A stretch of DNA of 64,000 nucleotides from CAJPQU01 sp052170475. Lineage in GTDB: Bacteria > Bacillota > Negativicutes > Selenomonadales > Selenomonadaceae. The number at the start of each line of letters is the position of its first letter. Position 1 is the stretch's first letter. Location: assembly GCA_052170475.1 (NCBI GenBank), contig JBQNAL010000006.1, positions 1 to 64,000 of the forward strand, read 5' to 3'. The notes below the pieces were generated by a model. The model made no database searches. It worked only from the letters and a program-made list of their open reading frames with translations, and had not been told where the DNA came from. Shown here one piece after another: positions 8,065 through 17,302 of the stretch. A program made the position numbers and the translations under genes.

Positions 8065-9263
8065 GCGGGGAAGGGCGACCGGCCGTTTCGGAGGAAGGGC
8101 CGAGGTTTTGGAGGAACGACTGCGAAGCGGTAGCAGGCATCGTCGTCGCCCTCTGCATCATCGGCGCCATCAATGTTTTCAGTTCCAGCTTCGTGGTGGC
8201 GGAAACGAATCTCGGCAACCCGTATTTTTTTCTCTATAAACACGGGTTGAATTTTGTGGTGGGGCTTTTGTTTTTAGGGATCGGGGCGCGGATTAACTAT
8301 CATCGCTGGCGCACCTTTATGCCCCTCATCTTTTTTGGGGTCGTCGCCACCTTGATCTTGGTGCTGTTCGTCGGCACGACGGTGAACGGCGCCCAACGCT
8401 GGCTGCCGTTGGCCGGCGTGCAGGTTCAGCCGGCGGAATTTGCCAAGGTGGTGGCGGTGCTCATTGAGGCCGCATATATCGCTGCTCGCGTCAATGTAGG
8501 CAGCCCCAGTCGGTTCTTTACGACACAGCTTTTCCTGTTAGCGGTCATGGTGGTTCTCATCGAGCGCGAGCCGGACGGCGCTACGGCGCTGATTGTCATG
8601 GGGGTTCCCTTCGTTATGCTGTTAGCTTCCAATATGGAGGCCAAAAACAAGCTCTGCATGGTTGGCATGGGGGTTGCTTTTCTTGCTGTTGTCTGTGTAG
8701 TGCAGCCCTATCGACTGCTTCGGCTTTTGTCCATGCTCGATCCATGGAGCGACCCACAAGGGGCGGGATACCAGGTGGTGCAGTCCATCCAAGCCATAGG
8801 CTCCGGCGGCCTGACGGGGATGGGGCCAGGGGTTGGTATCAGCAAATATCACTATCTACCAGAAGCGCATACCGATTTTGCCTTCGCTGTTTTCTGTCAG
8901 GAGGCAGGTTTTATCGGAGCCGTACTGGTGTTTTCCCTCTTCGCTGGCTTGGCCTACTACGGAATCCGAATCGCGCAGAAAGCACCGGATGCCTTGGGGC
9001 AGAACTTGGCTTTCGGCTTGACGATCCTCGTTGTGGGGCAGGCGGTGGGAAATATGTTCATGGTAGCAGGCGTAGGGCCGGTCATTGGGGTGCCGCTTCC
9101 CTTCATCAGTTACGGAGGATCGTCGCTTACCGCCAGCTTGTGGGCGATTGGCATTTTACTGAACATCGGCTGGAAGAGCTTGCCGCCGAAAGTGGTTGTC
9201 CCCGCCGCCAGTCTGCCTATGGACGGCGGTTTGTCGCGTCCCCACATTCGACGAATCAAATGA
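8061..9263 (+). CDS. FtsW/RodA/SpoVE-family peptidoglycan glycosyltransferase
   Basis: This is a polytopic SEDS glycosyltransferase of 400 residues that polymerises lipid II at the membrane. About ten hydrophobic segments are seen. Family motifs are the AQRWLPLAGVQVQPAEFAK-like loop, EREPDGATALIV, the large loop with LPEAHTDFAFAVFCQEAG, and the C-terminal GVPLPFISYGGSS. The catalytic Asp of the HTDF motif is present. It overlaps the trmB stop by 4 bp. No class B PBP is adjacent, so whether it serves division, elongation or another process is open. Confidence 0.92.
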   Translation: MSGEGRPAVSEEGPRFWRNDCEAVAGIVVALCIIGAINVFSSSFVVAETNLGNPYFFLYKHGLNFVVGLLFLGIGARINYHRWRTFMPLIFFGVVATLILVLFVGTTVNGAQRWLPLAGVQVQPAEFAKVVAVLIEAAYIAARVNVGSPSRFFTTQLFLLAVMVVLIEREPDGATALIVMGVPFVMLLASNMEAKNKLCMVGMGVAFLAVVCVVQPYRLLRLLSMLDPWSDPQGAGYQVVQSIQAIGSGGLTGMGPGVGISKYHYLPEAHTDFAFAVFCQEAGFIGAVLVFSLFAGLAYYGIRIAQKAPDALGQNLAFGLTILVVGQAVGNMFMVAGVGPVIGVPLPFISYGGSSLTASLWAIGILLNIGWKSLPPKVVVPAASLPMDGGLSRPHIRRIK

Positions 9264-9310
9264 TCGAAGCCATTCGATCAAATACAGATAAGGACTGGAG
9301 TGGAAGTTTC

Positions 9311-9973
9311 ATGATCCTATACGCAGTGGATACCGGAGGAGAGTACATCACGGTGGAGGAAAGCTGTCGGCGGTATCCTGTGGGAAAACGCAGCGTTTAC
9401 GTCAATCTGACGAACCGCTGTCCCTGCGCCTGTACCTTTTGCCTGCGTCCCTTGAAGCATATGGCGCAGGATAGCACCCTTTGGCTAAAGCGCGAGCCGA
9501 CGGTAGCGGAGGTAGAGGCGGAGCTTTTGGCGCTTCCTTGGCCGTTCGTCAAAGAAGTGGTGTTTTGCGGCTTTGGAGAGCCGACCATGCGCCTTTCGGA
9601 TTTAGCTACCCTCTTGGGGTGGGTAAAGAGAGAACATCCGGAGGTCGTCACTCGGCTAAATACCAATGGACTTTCGGATCTCATCTACAAACGGGATACC
9701 TCCCCAGATTTCGGGGGCGGTATCTTGGACATCATCTCCATCAGCCTGAATGCTTCCAACGCAGAGCGCTATTTAGCTCTCACGCGGAATCGCTTTGGTA
9801 TCGACTCCTACGAGGCCATGTTGACCTTCGCCCAGCATTGTAAAGAGCATGTGCCCCAAGTGGTCATGACGGTGGTGGATCAGGTGGAAGATCAGGAAGA
9901 GATCGCGGCCTGCCGGGCGATTTGCGAGGAACGAGGGCTAAGCCTTCGCGTGCGTCCTTACGAGTCTAGTTAA
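9311..9973 (+). CDS. Radical SAM protein of the TatD-associated type
   Basis: This 220-residue protein has the iron-sulphur motif CxxxCxxC (cysteines within NRCPCACTFCLRP, about residues 37-48). GFGEPTMR, NTNGLSDLIY and the SLNASNAERY segment follow. This pattern matches the family that is often encoded next to the nuclease TatD. No TatD gene is beside it here. The ATG at 9311 has a ggag site; the long open frame upstream belongs to the alternative frame of the preceding gene. The substrate is unknown. Confidence 0.85.
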   Translation: MILYAVDTGGEYITVEESCRRYPVGKRSVYVNLTNRCPCACTFCLRPLKHMAQDSTLWLKREPTVAEVEAELLALPWPFVKEVVFCGFGEPTMRLSDLATLLGWVKREHPEVVTRLNTNGLSDLIYKRDTSPDFGGGILDIISISLNASNAERYLALTRNRFGIDSYEAMLTFAQHCKEHVPQVVMTVVDQVEDQEEIAACRAICEERGLSLRVRPYESS

Positions 9974-10118
9974 GTCAGCCCAATTTTACAGAAAAGTTGG
10001 CTTGTGGCGGTGTGAAATTGCCGTCCGCAACATCCCCTTCGCGGTTTTGTACTGCGGATGTAGTTCATCGTTCCTTTTTGCGCCTATCAGGTGCCGCGGT
10101 GGAAAATTTTTCGAACGG

Positions 10119-10147
10119 TTGGCATTCTTTTCGAGGCGTGATAGAAT
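10119..10147 (+). promoter_or_regulatory. Promoter of the purine permease gene
   Basis: -35 TTGGCA (10119-10124), 17-bp spacer, -10 TAGAAT (10142-10147). The leader before the start at 10184 is about 30 nt, too short for a purine riboswitch. The stretch 9974-10118 holds a weak bulged hairpin (about 9976-10003) and nothing else I can identify. Confidence 0.65.
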
Positions 10148-10183
10148 GGTACTGTGTCGTTGTTTTTGGCGAAGGGGCGTGGG

Positions 10184-11482
10184 ATGGGCATGGAGCAAAT
10201 AAAGGTTTGGTTTGCCTTTGCCGAAAGGAAGACCGATTTCCCAACGGAAATTATGGCGGGCATAGCAACCTTTTTGTCCATGCTTTATCTTGTCGTCATG
10301 ATTCCTGCCATGTTCAGCCGTGGCGGTATGGACTTTGGCAGCGTTTATGCTGCTACCATCTTGACCAGCATGTCGGCGACGCTTCTCATGGGGATTCGGT
10401 CGAATTGTCCCATTGCAGTTGCGCCCAGTATCGGGATCAGTGGCTATCTCGCCTATGCTGTGATCATCGCGGAGGGGGTACCTTGGCAGGAGGGAATGGG
10501 CGCAGCGCTGGTCGCAGGCAGCGTCTTGCTGGTGGTGTCGTTGCCCTCTCTGCGGGCGATTCTGTTTCGCGCAGTTCCGGCTTCCTTGAAGGCGGCTGTA
10601 TCCGTTGGGCTTGGCTTTTTTGTGGCGCTTATCGGACTGGAACATGGTCGCTTGGTGGTGTCCTCGCCGATGACCACTGTGATGATAGGCGATCTTTCTG
10701 ATCCCATAGCGGCGCTCACGCTGTTTGGCATTTTTCTCACTTTGTTGCTGATGGGACTTGGGCTGCGTTGCGCGGTTTTTATCGGCATGGGGGTGACGGC
10801 GGGCGCTTCTTTTGCCCTAGGGATCATGGACGTTCCCTCCGCGCCTTTTTTTCTGCCTGTGGCGTTCTCTCAGACGTTTGGACAGCTTTCCCTTGGTTCA
10901 CCAGAGACGATGTGGTCGGTGGTTTTGACCTTGTTTTTGGCGACGCTTTTCGAGACTACGGGGACGATGTTTGGGCTGAGCCGCCAGATGAACAGCGGGA
11001 CGAACGAGACACATGCAAGCTTTCAAGGGGCACTTTTGTCGAGTGCCATCGGCAGTGCGATAGGGGCACTGACCGGGGCAGGGATGACCACAGCGCGCTT
11101 GGAATCAGGAACGGGCGTCGCCGCAGGGGGGAGGACGGGATTTACCTCCGTGGTGACTGCCGTACTCTTTGGTGGGCTGCTTTTTTGTGCGCCGATAGCG
11201 AAAATGTTGGCGGACATCCCCTCCATTACGGCTCCCGCTTTGATCCTGTCGGGTGCGGCTTTGATGGAAAGCGTGGCGGATATTAACTGGAAAGACTATA
11301 CGGAAGCGTTCCCCGCCTTTTTTACCCTGCTTTTATTGCCCTTGTCTTTTAGTATCACTATTGGCTTAGGCGTCGGCTTCGTGCTGTATGCTTTTTTGAA
11401 AGCGGCGACAGGGCAGGGGCGGCTCGTACATCCTTTGCTGTATGTATTGGCAGTTTTGTTTATGCTACAATTCGTTTTTTAG
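10184..11482 (+). CDS. NCS2-family (AzgA-like) purine permease
   Basis: This is a nucleobase:cation symporter of 432 residues with 12-14 predicted membrane segments. Family signatures seen are TEIMAGIATFLSMLYLVV near the N-terminus, CPIAVAPSIGISGYLAY (substrate-site helix), LFETTGTMFGL and GAMTTARLESGTGVAAGGRTG-like residues in the second repeat. These place it with AzgA-type adenine/guanine/hypoxanthine transporters. The start at 10184 is preceded by aagggg; 10190 is an alternative. The exact substrate cannot be read from sequence. Confidence 0.9.
   Translation: MGMEQIKVWFAFAERKTDFPTEIMAGIATFLSMLYLVVMIPAMFSRGGMDFGSVYAATILTSMSATLLMGIRSNCPIAVAPSIGISGYLAYAVIIAEGVPWQEGMGAALVAGSVLLVVSLPSLRAILFRAVPASLKAAVSVGLGFFVALIGLEHGRLVVSSPMTTVMIGDLSDPIAALTLFGIFLTLLLMGLGLRCAVFIGMGVTAGASFALGIMDVPSAPFFLPVAFSQTFGQLSLGSPETMWSVVLTLFLATLFETTGTMFGLSRQMNSGTNETHASFQGALLSSAIGSAIGALTGAGMTTARLESGTGVAAGGRTGFTSVVTAVLFGGLLFCAPIAKMLADIPSITAPALILSGAALMESVADINWKDYTEAFPAFFTLLLLPLSFSITIGLGVGFVLYAFLKAATGQGRLVHPLLYVLAVLFMLQFVF
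11463..11471 (+). promoter_or_regulatory. Possible extended -10 promoter for the glucosaminidase gene
   Basis: TGCTACAAT (11463-11471) lies in the last codons of the permease gene, about 40 bp before the next start. No good -35 is visible. Confidence 0.35.
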
Positions 11483-11509
11483 AATGCGAACGCTAAGGAG
11501 GAAGACAGG

Positions 11510-12274
11510 ATGGGGTTTGGCAGCAAGCGTTTGGTTGTCGGGATGGCTCTTGGTGTAGTTTTGATGCCACATCTGACGGAAGCGCGACATGTACCGAATA
11601 CGGTGGGAGAAACGAAGGTGCACCTCCAGCAGGAAGCGGCAGCACTAAGGGAAGACGCGAAAGGGAACATTCGAGAGCGAATTCAAGCCATCCTCCATGG
11701 GCAAACGGAGAAATCATCCGCCAAGACCAGCAGGGTTCCTTCCCCTATGGTACCTGTGGATTTGACCAACGAAGCCATCTTGGGACAGGCAATGGCGACC
11801 CCGCAGCAGTGCGTGCAGTACCTGTTGAGCGTCAATCCGAAACCGGCGCTTTCGGTTTCTCCCCAAGAGCTTGTTTCCTACTATTACGAAGAAGGGGCGA
11901 GGGAAGGGATTCGTCCAGATGTAGCGTTCGCACAAGCGCTGAAGGAGACGGGGTATTTTCGTTATGGCGGGACGGTGACGCCGGATCAAAATAATTACTG
12001 CGGATTGGGAACCACAAGCAGCACGGTCAAGGGGGTATATTTCTCTTCGGCGCAGCTCGGGGTTCGCGCCCACATCCAGCACCTTTTGGCGTATGCTTCC
12101 ACGCGGCAGCCGGCAACGCCAGTGGTGGATCCGCGATACGCTTTGGTGCGTTCCCTGTACGGCAGCAATACCCTCAATACTTGGCGTGATCTGAACGGTC
12201 GTTGGGCGGTGCCCGGGCATACTTATGGGCAGAGTATCATGGAGCTGTTTTCCCATATCGTCAAAGAACCGTAA
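11510..12274 (+). CDS. Secreted glucosaminidase-domain cell wall hydrolase
   Basis: This 254-residue protein has an N-terminal signal peptide (basic GSKR, hydrophobic LVVGMALGVVLM, then a likely cleavage after TEA). A basic/polar linker follows, then a glucosaminidase (GH73-like) domain from about residue 100. The domain has VSPQELVSYYYEEG, the catalytic-Glu region FAQALKETGYFRYGG, and the typical NNYCGLG and GVRAHIQHLLAYAS. It likely cleaves the glycan between GlcNAc and MurNAc during wall turnover. The start follows an aaggagg site. Confidence 0.88.
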   Translation: MGFGSKRLVVGMALGVVLMPHLTEARHVPNTVGETKVHLQQEAAALREDAKGNIRERIQAILHGQTEKSSAKTSRVPSPMVPVDLTNEAILGQAMATPQQCVQYLLSVNPKPALSVSPQELVSYYYEEGAREGIRPDVAFAQALKETGYFRYGGTVTPDQNNYCGLGTTSSTVKGVYFSSAQLGVRAHIQHLLAYASTRQPATPVVDPRYALVRSLYGSNTLNTWRDLNGRWAVPGHTYGQSIMELFSHIVKEP

Positions 12275-12360
12275 AGAAATCGCGGACAAAAGGAAGCCGT
12301 GAAAGAGAGGCGGCATGTAGGGGATAGGGCGGTGTTTCGCGCCTAAGGGGAGGACTTTTC

Positions 12361-13971
12361 ATGTGGGGCGGCCTGCTGGGGGGAAAAGAGCATACGTTGC
12401 CGCTTCGCGACTCCACGCGGCGTTTTCGGGAGATCGTGGCGGTGCTTCGCCACCGTCATCTCTTACAGGGCATAACCCCGGTGAAGATACGGCAGGTGTT
12501 GGAGGATTTAGGTCCGACCTTTGTGAAGTTGGGGCAGATCATGAGCATGCGGCCCGACTTTTTGCCGCAGGAATATTGTGATGAACTGACGAAGCTGCAA
12601 ACCGGCGCGAAGCCGCTTGCCTTTCCCCTCATCCGAGACATCATCGAAAAGGAGTATGGCTGTCGCTGGCATCAAGTCTTTCGCTCCATTGATGAGACGG
12701 TTTTGGGATCTGCCTCCATCGCGCAAGTCCATCGAGCCGTCTTGACGAACGGGGATCGCGTCGTGGTCAAGGTGCAGCGCCCTGGGATATATGAGATCAT
12801 GGCGAAGGACATCCTCCTCTTGAAGCGGGCGGCGGCGCTCCTGAAGGTGGTCAGCGACACCAGCGATGTGATCGATTTCGGCATGATTTTGGATGAGATG
12901 TGGACGATCGCCAAGCAGGAAATGGATTTTCTCATGGAGGCCAGCCACATCGATGAATTTCGCCATCTGAACGCCGAGGATCCCCATGTGGAGTGTCCTA
13001 TTGTGTATCATAAGCTGACGACGTCGCGCATCTTGGTGATGGAATATATTGACGGCATCCGCTTTGACGATCTGAAAGCGCTGGAAAACCAAGGCTTTGA
13101 CATGGATTACTTGGGGCATTGGCTTGGCGAGAACTACGTCAAGCAGATCGTCGAGGACGGCTATTTCCACGCGGATCCACATCCGGGCAATATCTGGATA
13201 CGAGGCGGCAAGATCGTTTGGCTTGATTTGGGCATGATGGGGCGGCTTTCTGGGCGGGATCGTACGGCGCTCCGCAAAGCGGTTTTTGCCTTGGCGAGTC
13301 ATGATACCTTGGAGATGAAAGCGGCGGTTTTATCCTTGGGGGTGCCTCGAGGGCGTGTCGATCATACGCGTCTGTACGAGGATATTGCCGTTCTCATGGA
13401 GCAGTATCGCGATTTGGATTTCGGCACGCTGCAAATGGGGCTATTGACGCGTCAAATCATGCATGTACTCCGCGTGCATCGCATCGGCATAGGCCCCGGT
13501 CTCAGCATGTTTGCCCGAGGGGTGCTCACCATTGAGGGGGTCATGCGTCTTTGCTGCCCAAAGATCAGCTTTGTGGAGATCTTCGCGCACAGTTTGGAAT
13601 TGAATTTTCACAAGCATTTCAACTGGCGGGCAGAGCTTGACAAAGTGAAGCGGGAGGGGTTCGTCCTCTTAAAAAAGACCCTGATGCTACCGGAGCAGAT
13701 CTCTGACATTTTGCGGATGACCATGAGCGGGCAGACGAAGGTCAATTTAGATCTCACGGGAAGCGAGGAGCCTTTGCGGCGCATCGATCAGATGATGAAT
13801 AAACTGATCATCGGGATGATCGGCTCGGCGCTCCTTCTTGGCTCAAGCATTATCTGCACGACGCAGATGTCGCCGCGGCTGATGGAGATGCCGCTCTTGG
13901 GGGTATTCGGTTATTTGGCAGCGCTGATTCTTTGCGGACGTTTGCTGTGGGGGATTATGCGCAATCGTTGA
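12361..13971 (+). CDS. AarF/UbiB (ABC1) family atypical kinase
   Basis: This is a membrane-associated protein of 536 residues. Seen are the KxGQ motif in FVKLGQIMSMRPD, the Ala-rich nucleotide loop LGSASIAQVH (about residues 118-127), the VKVQRPG strand, HADPHPGNIW and the metal-binding VWLDLGMMG. Two membrane helices lie at the C-terminus (about residues 478-495 and 512-532). In proteobacteria the family supports ubiquinone synthesis; in anaerobic Firmicutes its role is unclear, perhaps in isoprenoid lipid or quinone handling. The start follows aggggagga. Confidence 0.92.
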   Translation: MWGGLLGGKEHTLPLRDSTRRFREIVAVLRHRHLLQGITPVKIRQVLEDLGPTFVKLGQIMSMRPDFLPQEYCDELTKLQTGAKPLAFPLIRDIIEKEYGCRWHQVFRSIDETVLGSASIAQVHRAVLTNGDRVVVKVQRPGIYEIMAKDILLLKRAAALLKVVSDTSDVIDFGMILDEMWTIAKQEMDFLMEASHIDEFRHLNAEDPHVECPIVYHKLTTSRILVMEYIDGIRFDDLKALENQGFDMDYLGHWLGENYVKQIVEDGYFHADPHPGNIWIRGGKIVWLDLGMMGRLSGRDRTALRKAVFALASHDTLEMKAAVLSLGVPRGRVDHTRLYEDIAVLMEQYRDLDFGTLQMGLLTRQIMHVLRVHRIGIGPGLSMFARGVLTIEGVMRLCCPKISFVEIFAHSLELNFHKHFNWRAELDKVKREGFVLLKKTLMLPEQISDILRMTMSGQTKVNLDLTGSEEPLRRIDQMMNKLIIGMIGSALLLGSSIICTTQMSPRLMEMPLLGVFGYLAALILCGRLLWGIMRNR

Positions 13972-13983
13972 GGAGGGTGCGGT

Positions 13984-14370
13984 ATGCGGGGGATTCGAGG
14001 CGCCATTACAATAAAGAATAATGTCGAAGCGGAAATTATTTCGGCGGTGCGATGGATGGTGACGGAGATGTGCCGTCACAACGGTGTCAAACCGGACGAT
14101 ATAGGCGCTTGTATCTTGAGTGCCACAGAGGACGTGACGGCTTGTTTTCCGGCAGCGGGCGTGCGCAAGATTCCGGGCTTTGATTTGGTGCCGCTCTTTG
14201 ACGCACGGCAGATGGCGGTGGAGGGGGGGCTACCCCTTTGCATCCGGGCGCTTCTCTTGGTCGATACAGACAAGACGCCCCGTGAGATCCGTCACGTCTA
14301 TTTAGGCGAAGCGTCCCTTTTGCGGACGGATTTGGCACAGCGCGTAGAAGACGCTATCACCGAAGGCTGA
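13984..14370 (+). CDS. aroH: Monofunctional chorismate mutase, AroH class
   Basis: It converts chorismate to prephenate for phenylalanine and tyrosine synthesis. The 128-residue protein opens with RGIRGAITIKNN and contains SATEDVTACFPAAGVRK, VPLFDARQM, LPLCIRALLLVDT and IRHVYLGEASLLR, all hallmark AroH trimer elements. The pocket arginine (RGAI region) and the C-terminal Arg/Tyr are present. The start has a gaggaggg site only 13 bp after the preceding gene, suggesting co-transcription. Confidence 0.94.
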   Translation: MRGIRGAITIKNNVEAEIISAVRWMVTEMCRHNGVKPDDIGACILSATEDVTACFPAAGVRKIPGFDLVPLFDARQMAVEGGLPLCIRALLLVDTDKTPREIRHVYLGEASLLRTDLAQRVEDAITEG

Positions 14371-14423
14371 GACGCAGTGTCATCTCGTGTGGCGCATAGT
14401 TTATGCAGAAAGGAACATCATTC

Positions 14424-14801
14424 ATGAAAACGTGTATTGTTGCCGATACGGCACCGCAGGCCATCGGCCCGTACGCACAGGCGGTCGAGGCGGGGGGCTT
14501 TCTTTTCGTTTCCGGGCAGATTCCTTTGGAACCGGCTTCTGGGAAGATGGTCGAGGGAGGAATTGAGGTGCAGACGGCGCGGGTGCTCGACAATTTGCAG
14601 GCGATTTTGACCGCCGCCGGCGCTTCCTTAGCCGATGTCGTCAAGACGACCGTGTACCTCAAAGATATGGGGGATTTCGCGCGGGTCAACGAAGTCTACG
14701 CTCGCTATTTTGCCAAGGATTGCCCGGCGAGGGTCTGTGTCGCCGTGAGCGATTTGCCGAAGGGCGCATTGGTGGAGATCGATGTCGTTGCCGTGCGCTG
14801 A
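14424..14801 (+). CDS. ridA: RidA family reactive enamine/imine deaminase
   Basis: It hydrolyses reactive 2-aminoacrylate-type intermediates made by PLP enzymes. The 125-residue protein has AIGPYAQAVEAGGFLFVSGQIP near the start, the LDNLQAIL helix, TTVYLKDMGDFARVNEVY, the key arginine in CPARVCVAV and the C-terminal GALVEIDVVAV. All are typical of the YjgF/RidA trimer. The ATG at 14424 has an aagga site; the in-frame ATG at 14403 lies before that site. Confidence 0.95.
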   Translation: MKTCIVADTAPQAIGPYAQAVEAGGFLFVSGQIPLEPASGKMVEGGIEVQTARVLDNLQAILTAAGASLADVVKTTVYLKDMGDFARVNEVYARYFAKDCPARVCVAVSDLPKGALVEIDVVAVR

Positions 14802-14876
14802 ATTTGTGCGATGTCGGGCGGCAGGCGAGAGTGTGACCGCCAAGGAAAATGCTTCCCTAAAGGAGAGATTGGGTTG

Positions 14877-16868
14877 ATGAAGAGCATTGAAATGACGAGC
14901 GTAAACGCGATTCGGATATTGGCGGCAGATGCCATCCAAAAGGCAAATTCCGGTCACCCCGGGCTGCCTTTGGGAAGCGCTCCCATGGCGTATGAGCTTT
15001 GGGCGAATCACTTAAAGCACGATCCGAAAGCGCCGCAGTGGGCGGATCGCGATCGGTTCATTTTGTCGGGGGGGCATGGTTCCATGCTGCTCTACGCCAT
15101 GCTTCATCTTTTTGGCTACGGTCTTACGGCGGAAGATTTGAAAAATTTCCGTCAAGAGGATTCTTTGACGCCGGGGCACCCCGAGTATGGTCATACCGTA
15201 GGGGTGGAGGCAACCACGGGACCTTTGGGCGCCGGAATGGGTATGGCGGTCGGGATGGCGATGGCGGAAGCCCATTTGGCGGCGGTATTCAATCGCCCCG
15301 GTTACCCGGTGGTGGATCATCATACCTTTGTTTTGGGAGGTGATGGCTGCCTGATGGAGGGCATTTCTTCGGAAGCGTTTTCTTTGGCAGGGACGCTGGG
15401 GCTGTCGAAGCTCATCGTTCTCTATGACAGCAACGGCATCTCCATTGAAGGCAGCACGGATCTGGCATTCACGGAAGATGTGACGGCACGGATGGCGGCC
15501 TTTGGCTTTCAGACGCTGACGGTGGAGGACGGCAACGATTTGGCGGCCATTGGAAAGGCCATTGATGCTGCGAAAGCGGACACGACGCGGCCGTCGTTCA
15601 TCACGGTGAAGACCCAGATCGGCTACGGATGTCCGGCCAAGCAGGGGAAGGCCAGCGCCCACGGGGAACCTTTGGGCGAAGAAAATGTCAAGGCGCTGCG
15701 GGAGACTTTAGGCTGGGAGGAAAAAGAGCCATTTGTCGTGCCGCAAGACGTCTATGCCCATTACGAGCGCTTGGGCGCGCACGGGGCAGAGGCGCACGCG
15801 GCGTGGGATAAGATGTTTGCCGAATACCAAGAGAAGTTCCCTGAGCTGAAAACGCTCTGGGATGTGTACCATGCTGCGCCCGATGCGGCGGCGCTTTTGG
15901 CTGACGATGATTTCTGGGCGCGGGAGGAGAAGCCGCAGGCGACCCGCAGCCTTTCGGGGCGCATGATCCAAATGTTACGGGATAAAGTGCCGCAGCTTTT
16001 TGGCGGAAGTGCGGACTTGGCACCTTCCAATAAGACGGCGATGAAGGACGCTGGGGATTTCAGCCGCCATGATTACAGCGGGCGCAATCTTCATTTCGGT
16101 GTGCGTGAATTGGCCATGGGCGCGATGGTCAACGGCATCGCATTGCATGGTGGCCTTCGTCCCTACGCCGGCACGTTTTTTGTCTTCAGTGACTACATGA
16201 AGCCGATGATGAGATTGGCGGCGCTGATGAAGCTGCCGGTGACGTATGTCTTCACCCATGACAGCATCGGCGTCGGGGAGGACGGCCCCACCCACGAACC
16301 GATCGAGCAGTTGGCGATGCTTCGGGCGATGCCGAATCTTTGCGTCTTTCGTCCGGCGGATGCCATGGAGACGGCGGCGGGGTGGTATTTGGCCATGGCG
16401 AGTAAAGCCACGCCCACCGCGCTCGTCCTCAGCCGCCAAAACTTGCCGCAGCTCCCCGGGAGTAGCCGGGAAGCCTTAAAGGGCGGGTACGTCATTTCTC
16501 CTTCGGAAAAGCCGGTGCCGGACGGCATCTTTTTGGCCAGCGGCTCGGAGGTTGCTTTGGCCATTGAGGCACAAACTCTGCTGCGGACGGATGGAATTGA
16601 TGTCCGGGTCGTCAGCATGCCTTCGATGGATCTGTTTGAGCGTCAGAGCGAGGCTTATCGCGAAGAGGTGCTGCCCCGCGGCGTTCGGGCGCGGATCGCG
16701 GTGGAGGCAGCGGCCGATTTCGGCTGGGCGCGCTATGTGGGATTGGATGGCGATGTCGTATCGATGACAGGGTATGGGGCCTCGGCACCGGGGGAAAGAC
16801 TTTTTGAAAAGTTTGGCTTTACCAAGGAGACGGTGTCCGATGCCATGAAAAAAGTTTTGCACCGCTGA
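14877..16868 (+). CDS. tkt: Transketolase
   Basis: This thiamine-diphosphate enzyme of the non-oxidative pentose phosphate pathway has 663 residues. Motifs seen are AIQKANSGHPGLPLGSAPM, DRFILSGGHGSM, the ThDP-binding GDGCLMEGISSEA with YDSNGISIEG, RNLHFGVRELAMG, and the C-terminal THDSIGVGEDGPTHEPIEQL and SGSEVALA. Full length and intact. The start at 14877 is preceded by aaggagag (14860-14866). It ends at a strong terminator. Confidence 0.97.
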   Translation: MKSIEMTSVNAIRILAADAIQKANSGHPGLPLGSAPMAYELWANHLKHDPKAPQWADRDRFILSGGHGSMLLYAMLHLFGYGLTAEDLKNFRQEDSLTPGHPEYGHTVGVEATTGPLGAGMGMAVGMAMAEAHLAAVFNRPGYPVVDHHTFVLGGDGCLMEGISSEAFSLAGTLGLSKLIVLYDSNGISIEGSTDLAFTEDVTARMAAFGFQTLTVEDGNDLAAIGKAIDAAKADTTRPSFITVKTQIGYGCPAKQGKASAHGEPLGEENVKALRETLGWEEKEPFVVPQDVYAHYERLGAHGAEAHAAWDKMFAEYQEKFPELKTLWDVYHAAPDAAALLADDDFWAREEKPQATRSLSGRMIQMLRDKVPQLFGGSADLAPSNKTAMKDAGDFSRHDYSGRNLHFGVRELAMGAMVNGIALHGGLRPYAGTFFVFSDYMKPMMRLAALMKLPVTYVFTHDSIGVGEDGPTHEPIEQLAMLRAMPNLCVFRPADAMETAAGWYLAMASKATPTALVLSRQNLPQLPGSSREALKGGYVISPSEKPVPDGIFLASGSEVALAIEAQTLLRTDGIDVRVVSMPSMDLFERQSEAYREEVLPRGVRARIAVEAAADFGWARYVGLDGDVVSMTGYGASAPGERLFEKFGFTKETVSDAMKKVLHR

Positions 16869-16894
16869 TCCTTTGTACGTCTGTTGGCCACTCA

Positions 16895-16925
16895 TGTCCC
16901 AGTCGTTTTCGACTGGGACATTTTT
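16895..16925 (+). terminator. Intrinsic terminator after tkt
   Basis: An 11-bp perfect stem TGTCCCAGTCG / CGACTGGGACA encloses a TTTT loop and is followed by TTTTT. Confidence 0.95.
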
Positions 16926-16966
16926 ACTGCGTTCGGGGGATGTTCCTTTTATTTTTCACCGGCTTT

Positions 16967-16975
16967 TGATACAAT
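16967..16975 (+). promoter_or_regulatory. Extended -10 promoter before the cysS cluster
   Basis: TGATACAAT (16967-16975) is an extended -10. The -35 region is T-rich without a clear hexamer. It lies 33 bp before the gene at 17008 and directly downstream of the tkt terminator. Confidence 0.5.
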
Positions 16976-17007
16976 GAATATCATGGAAACCATAAGGAGC
17001 GACCGAG

Positions 17008-17277
17008 ATGGATTTTATTGAGGAACTCAATCGCGTGGGGACAGCTTGTCTTATCGCGGAAAATGAGGTGGCCGTGCAGCGGATGATGGGTGGTTTAGGA
17101 CGTCGAATGAACGCTGCGACAGAGGCGCGTGAAACGGCGCTTCGAGAGATGTTTTCTTTGCTGCGCGACTGCGGTTTTACCGTTGCACAGGTTGAAGCGA
17201 TGCGCGACAGTACGGGAGGTTCTCCCTTGGCGTATGGCGTGCTGGAAATCTTGAAACGAGAATATGGGAAGTATTGA
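17008..17277 (+). CDS. Unrecognised 89-residue protein upstream of cysS
   Basis: This short, mostly helical and charged protein starts at an ATG after an aaggag site. It has a central amphipathic region (ENEVAVQRMMGGLGRRM, then ETALREMFSLLRDCGF) and no membrane segment or Cys pairs. I do not recognise it. It is the first gene of the cysS-mrnC-thyX-rlmB-yacP cluster and probably co-transcribed with it. Coding character and ribosome binding site support a real gene. Confidence 0.7.
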   Translation: MDFIEELNRVGTACLIAENEVAVQRMMGGLGRRMNAATEARETALREMFSLLRDCGFTVAQVEAMRDSTGGSPLAYGVLEILKREYGKY

Positions 17278-17302
17278 TAAAGGAGCAGAGAGGGAAGAGC
17301 GT

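Noticed and set aside
8744..9310. N-terminal extension of the radical SAM gene
   Set aside because: The upstream part is the alternative frame of the ftsW-like gene; the ATG at 9311 has its own ribosome binding site and the family starts there.
9974..10183. Purine riboswitch for the permease
   Set aside because: The promoter at 10119-10147 leaves a leader of only about 30 nt, and no purine aptamer motifs are seen.
17278..17302. T-box leader before cysS
   Set aside because: The gap is only 25 bp and carries no specifier or antiterminator structure.
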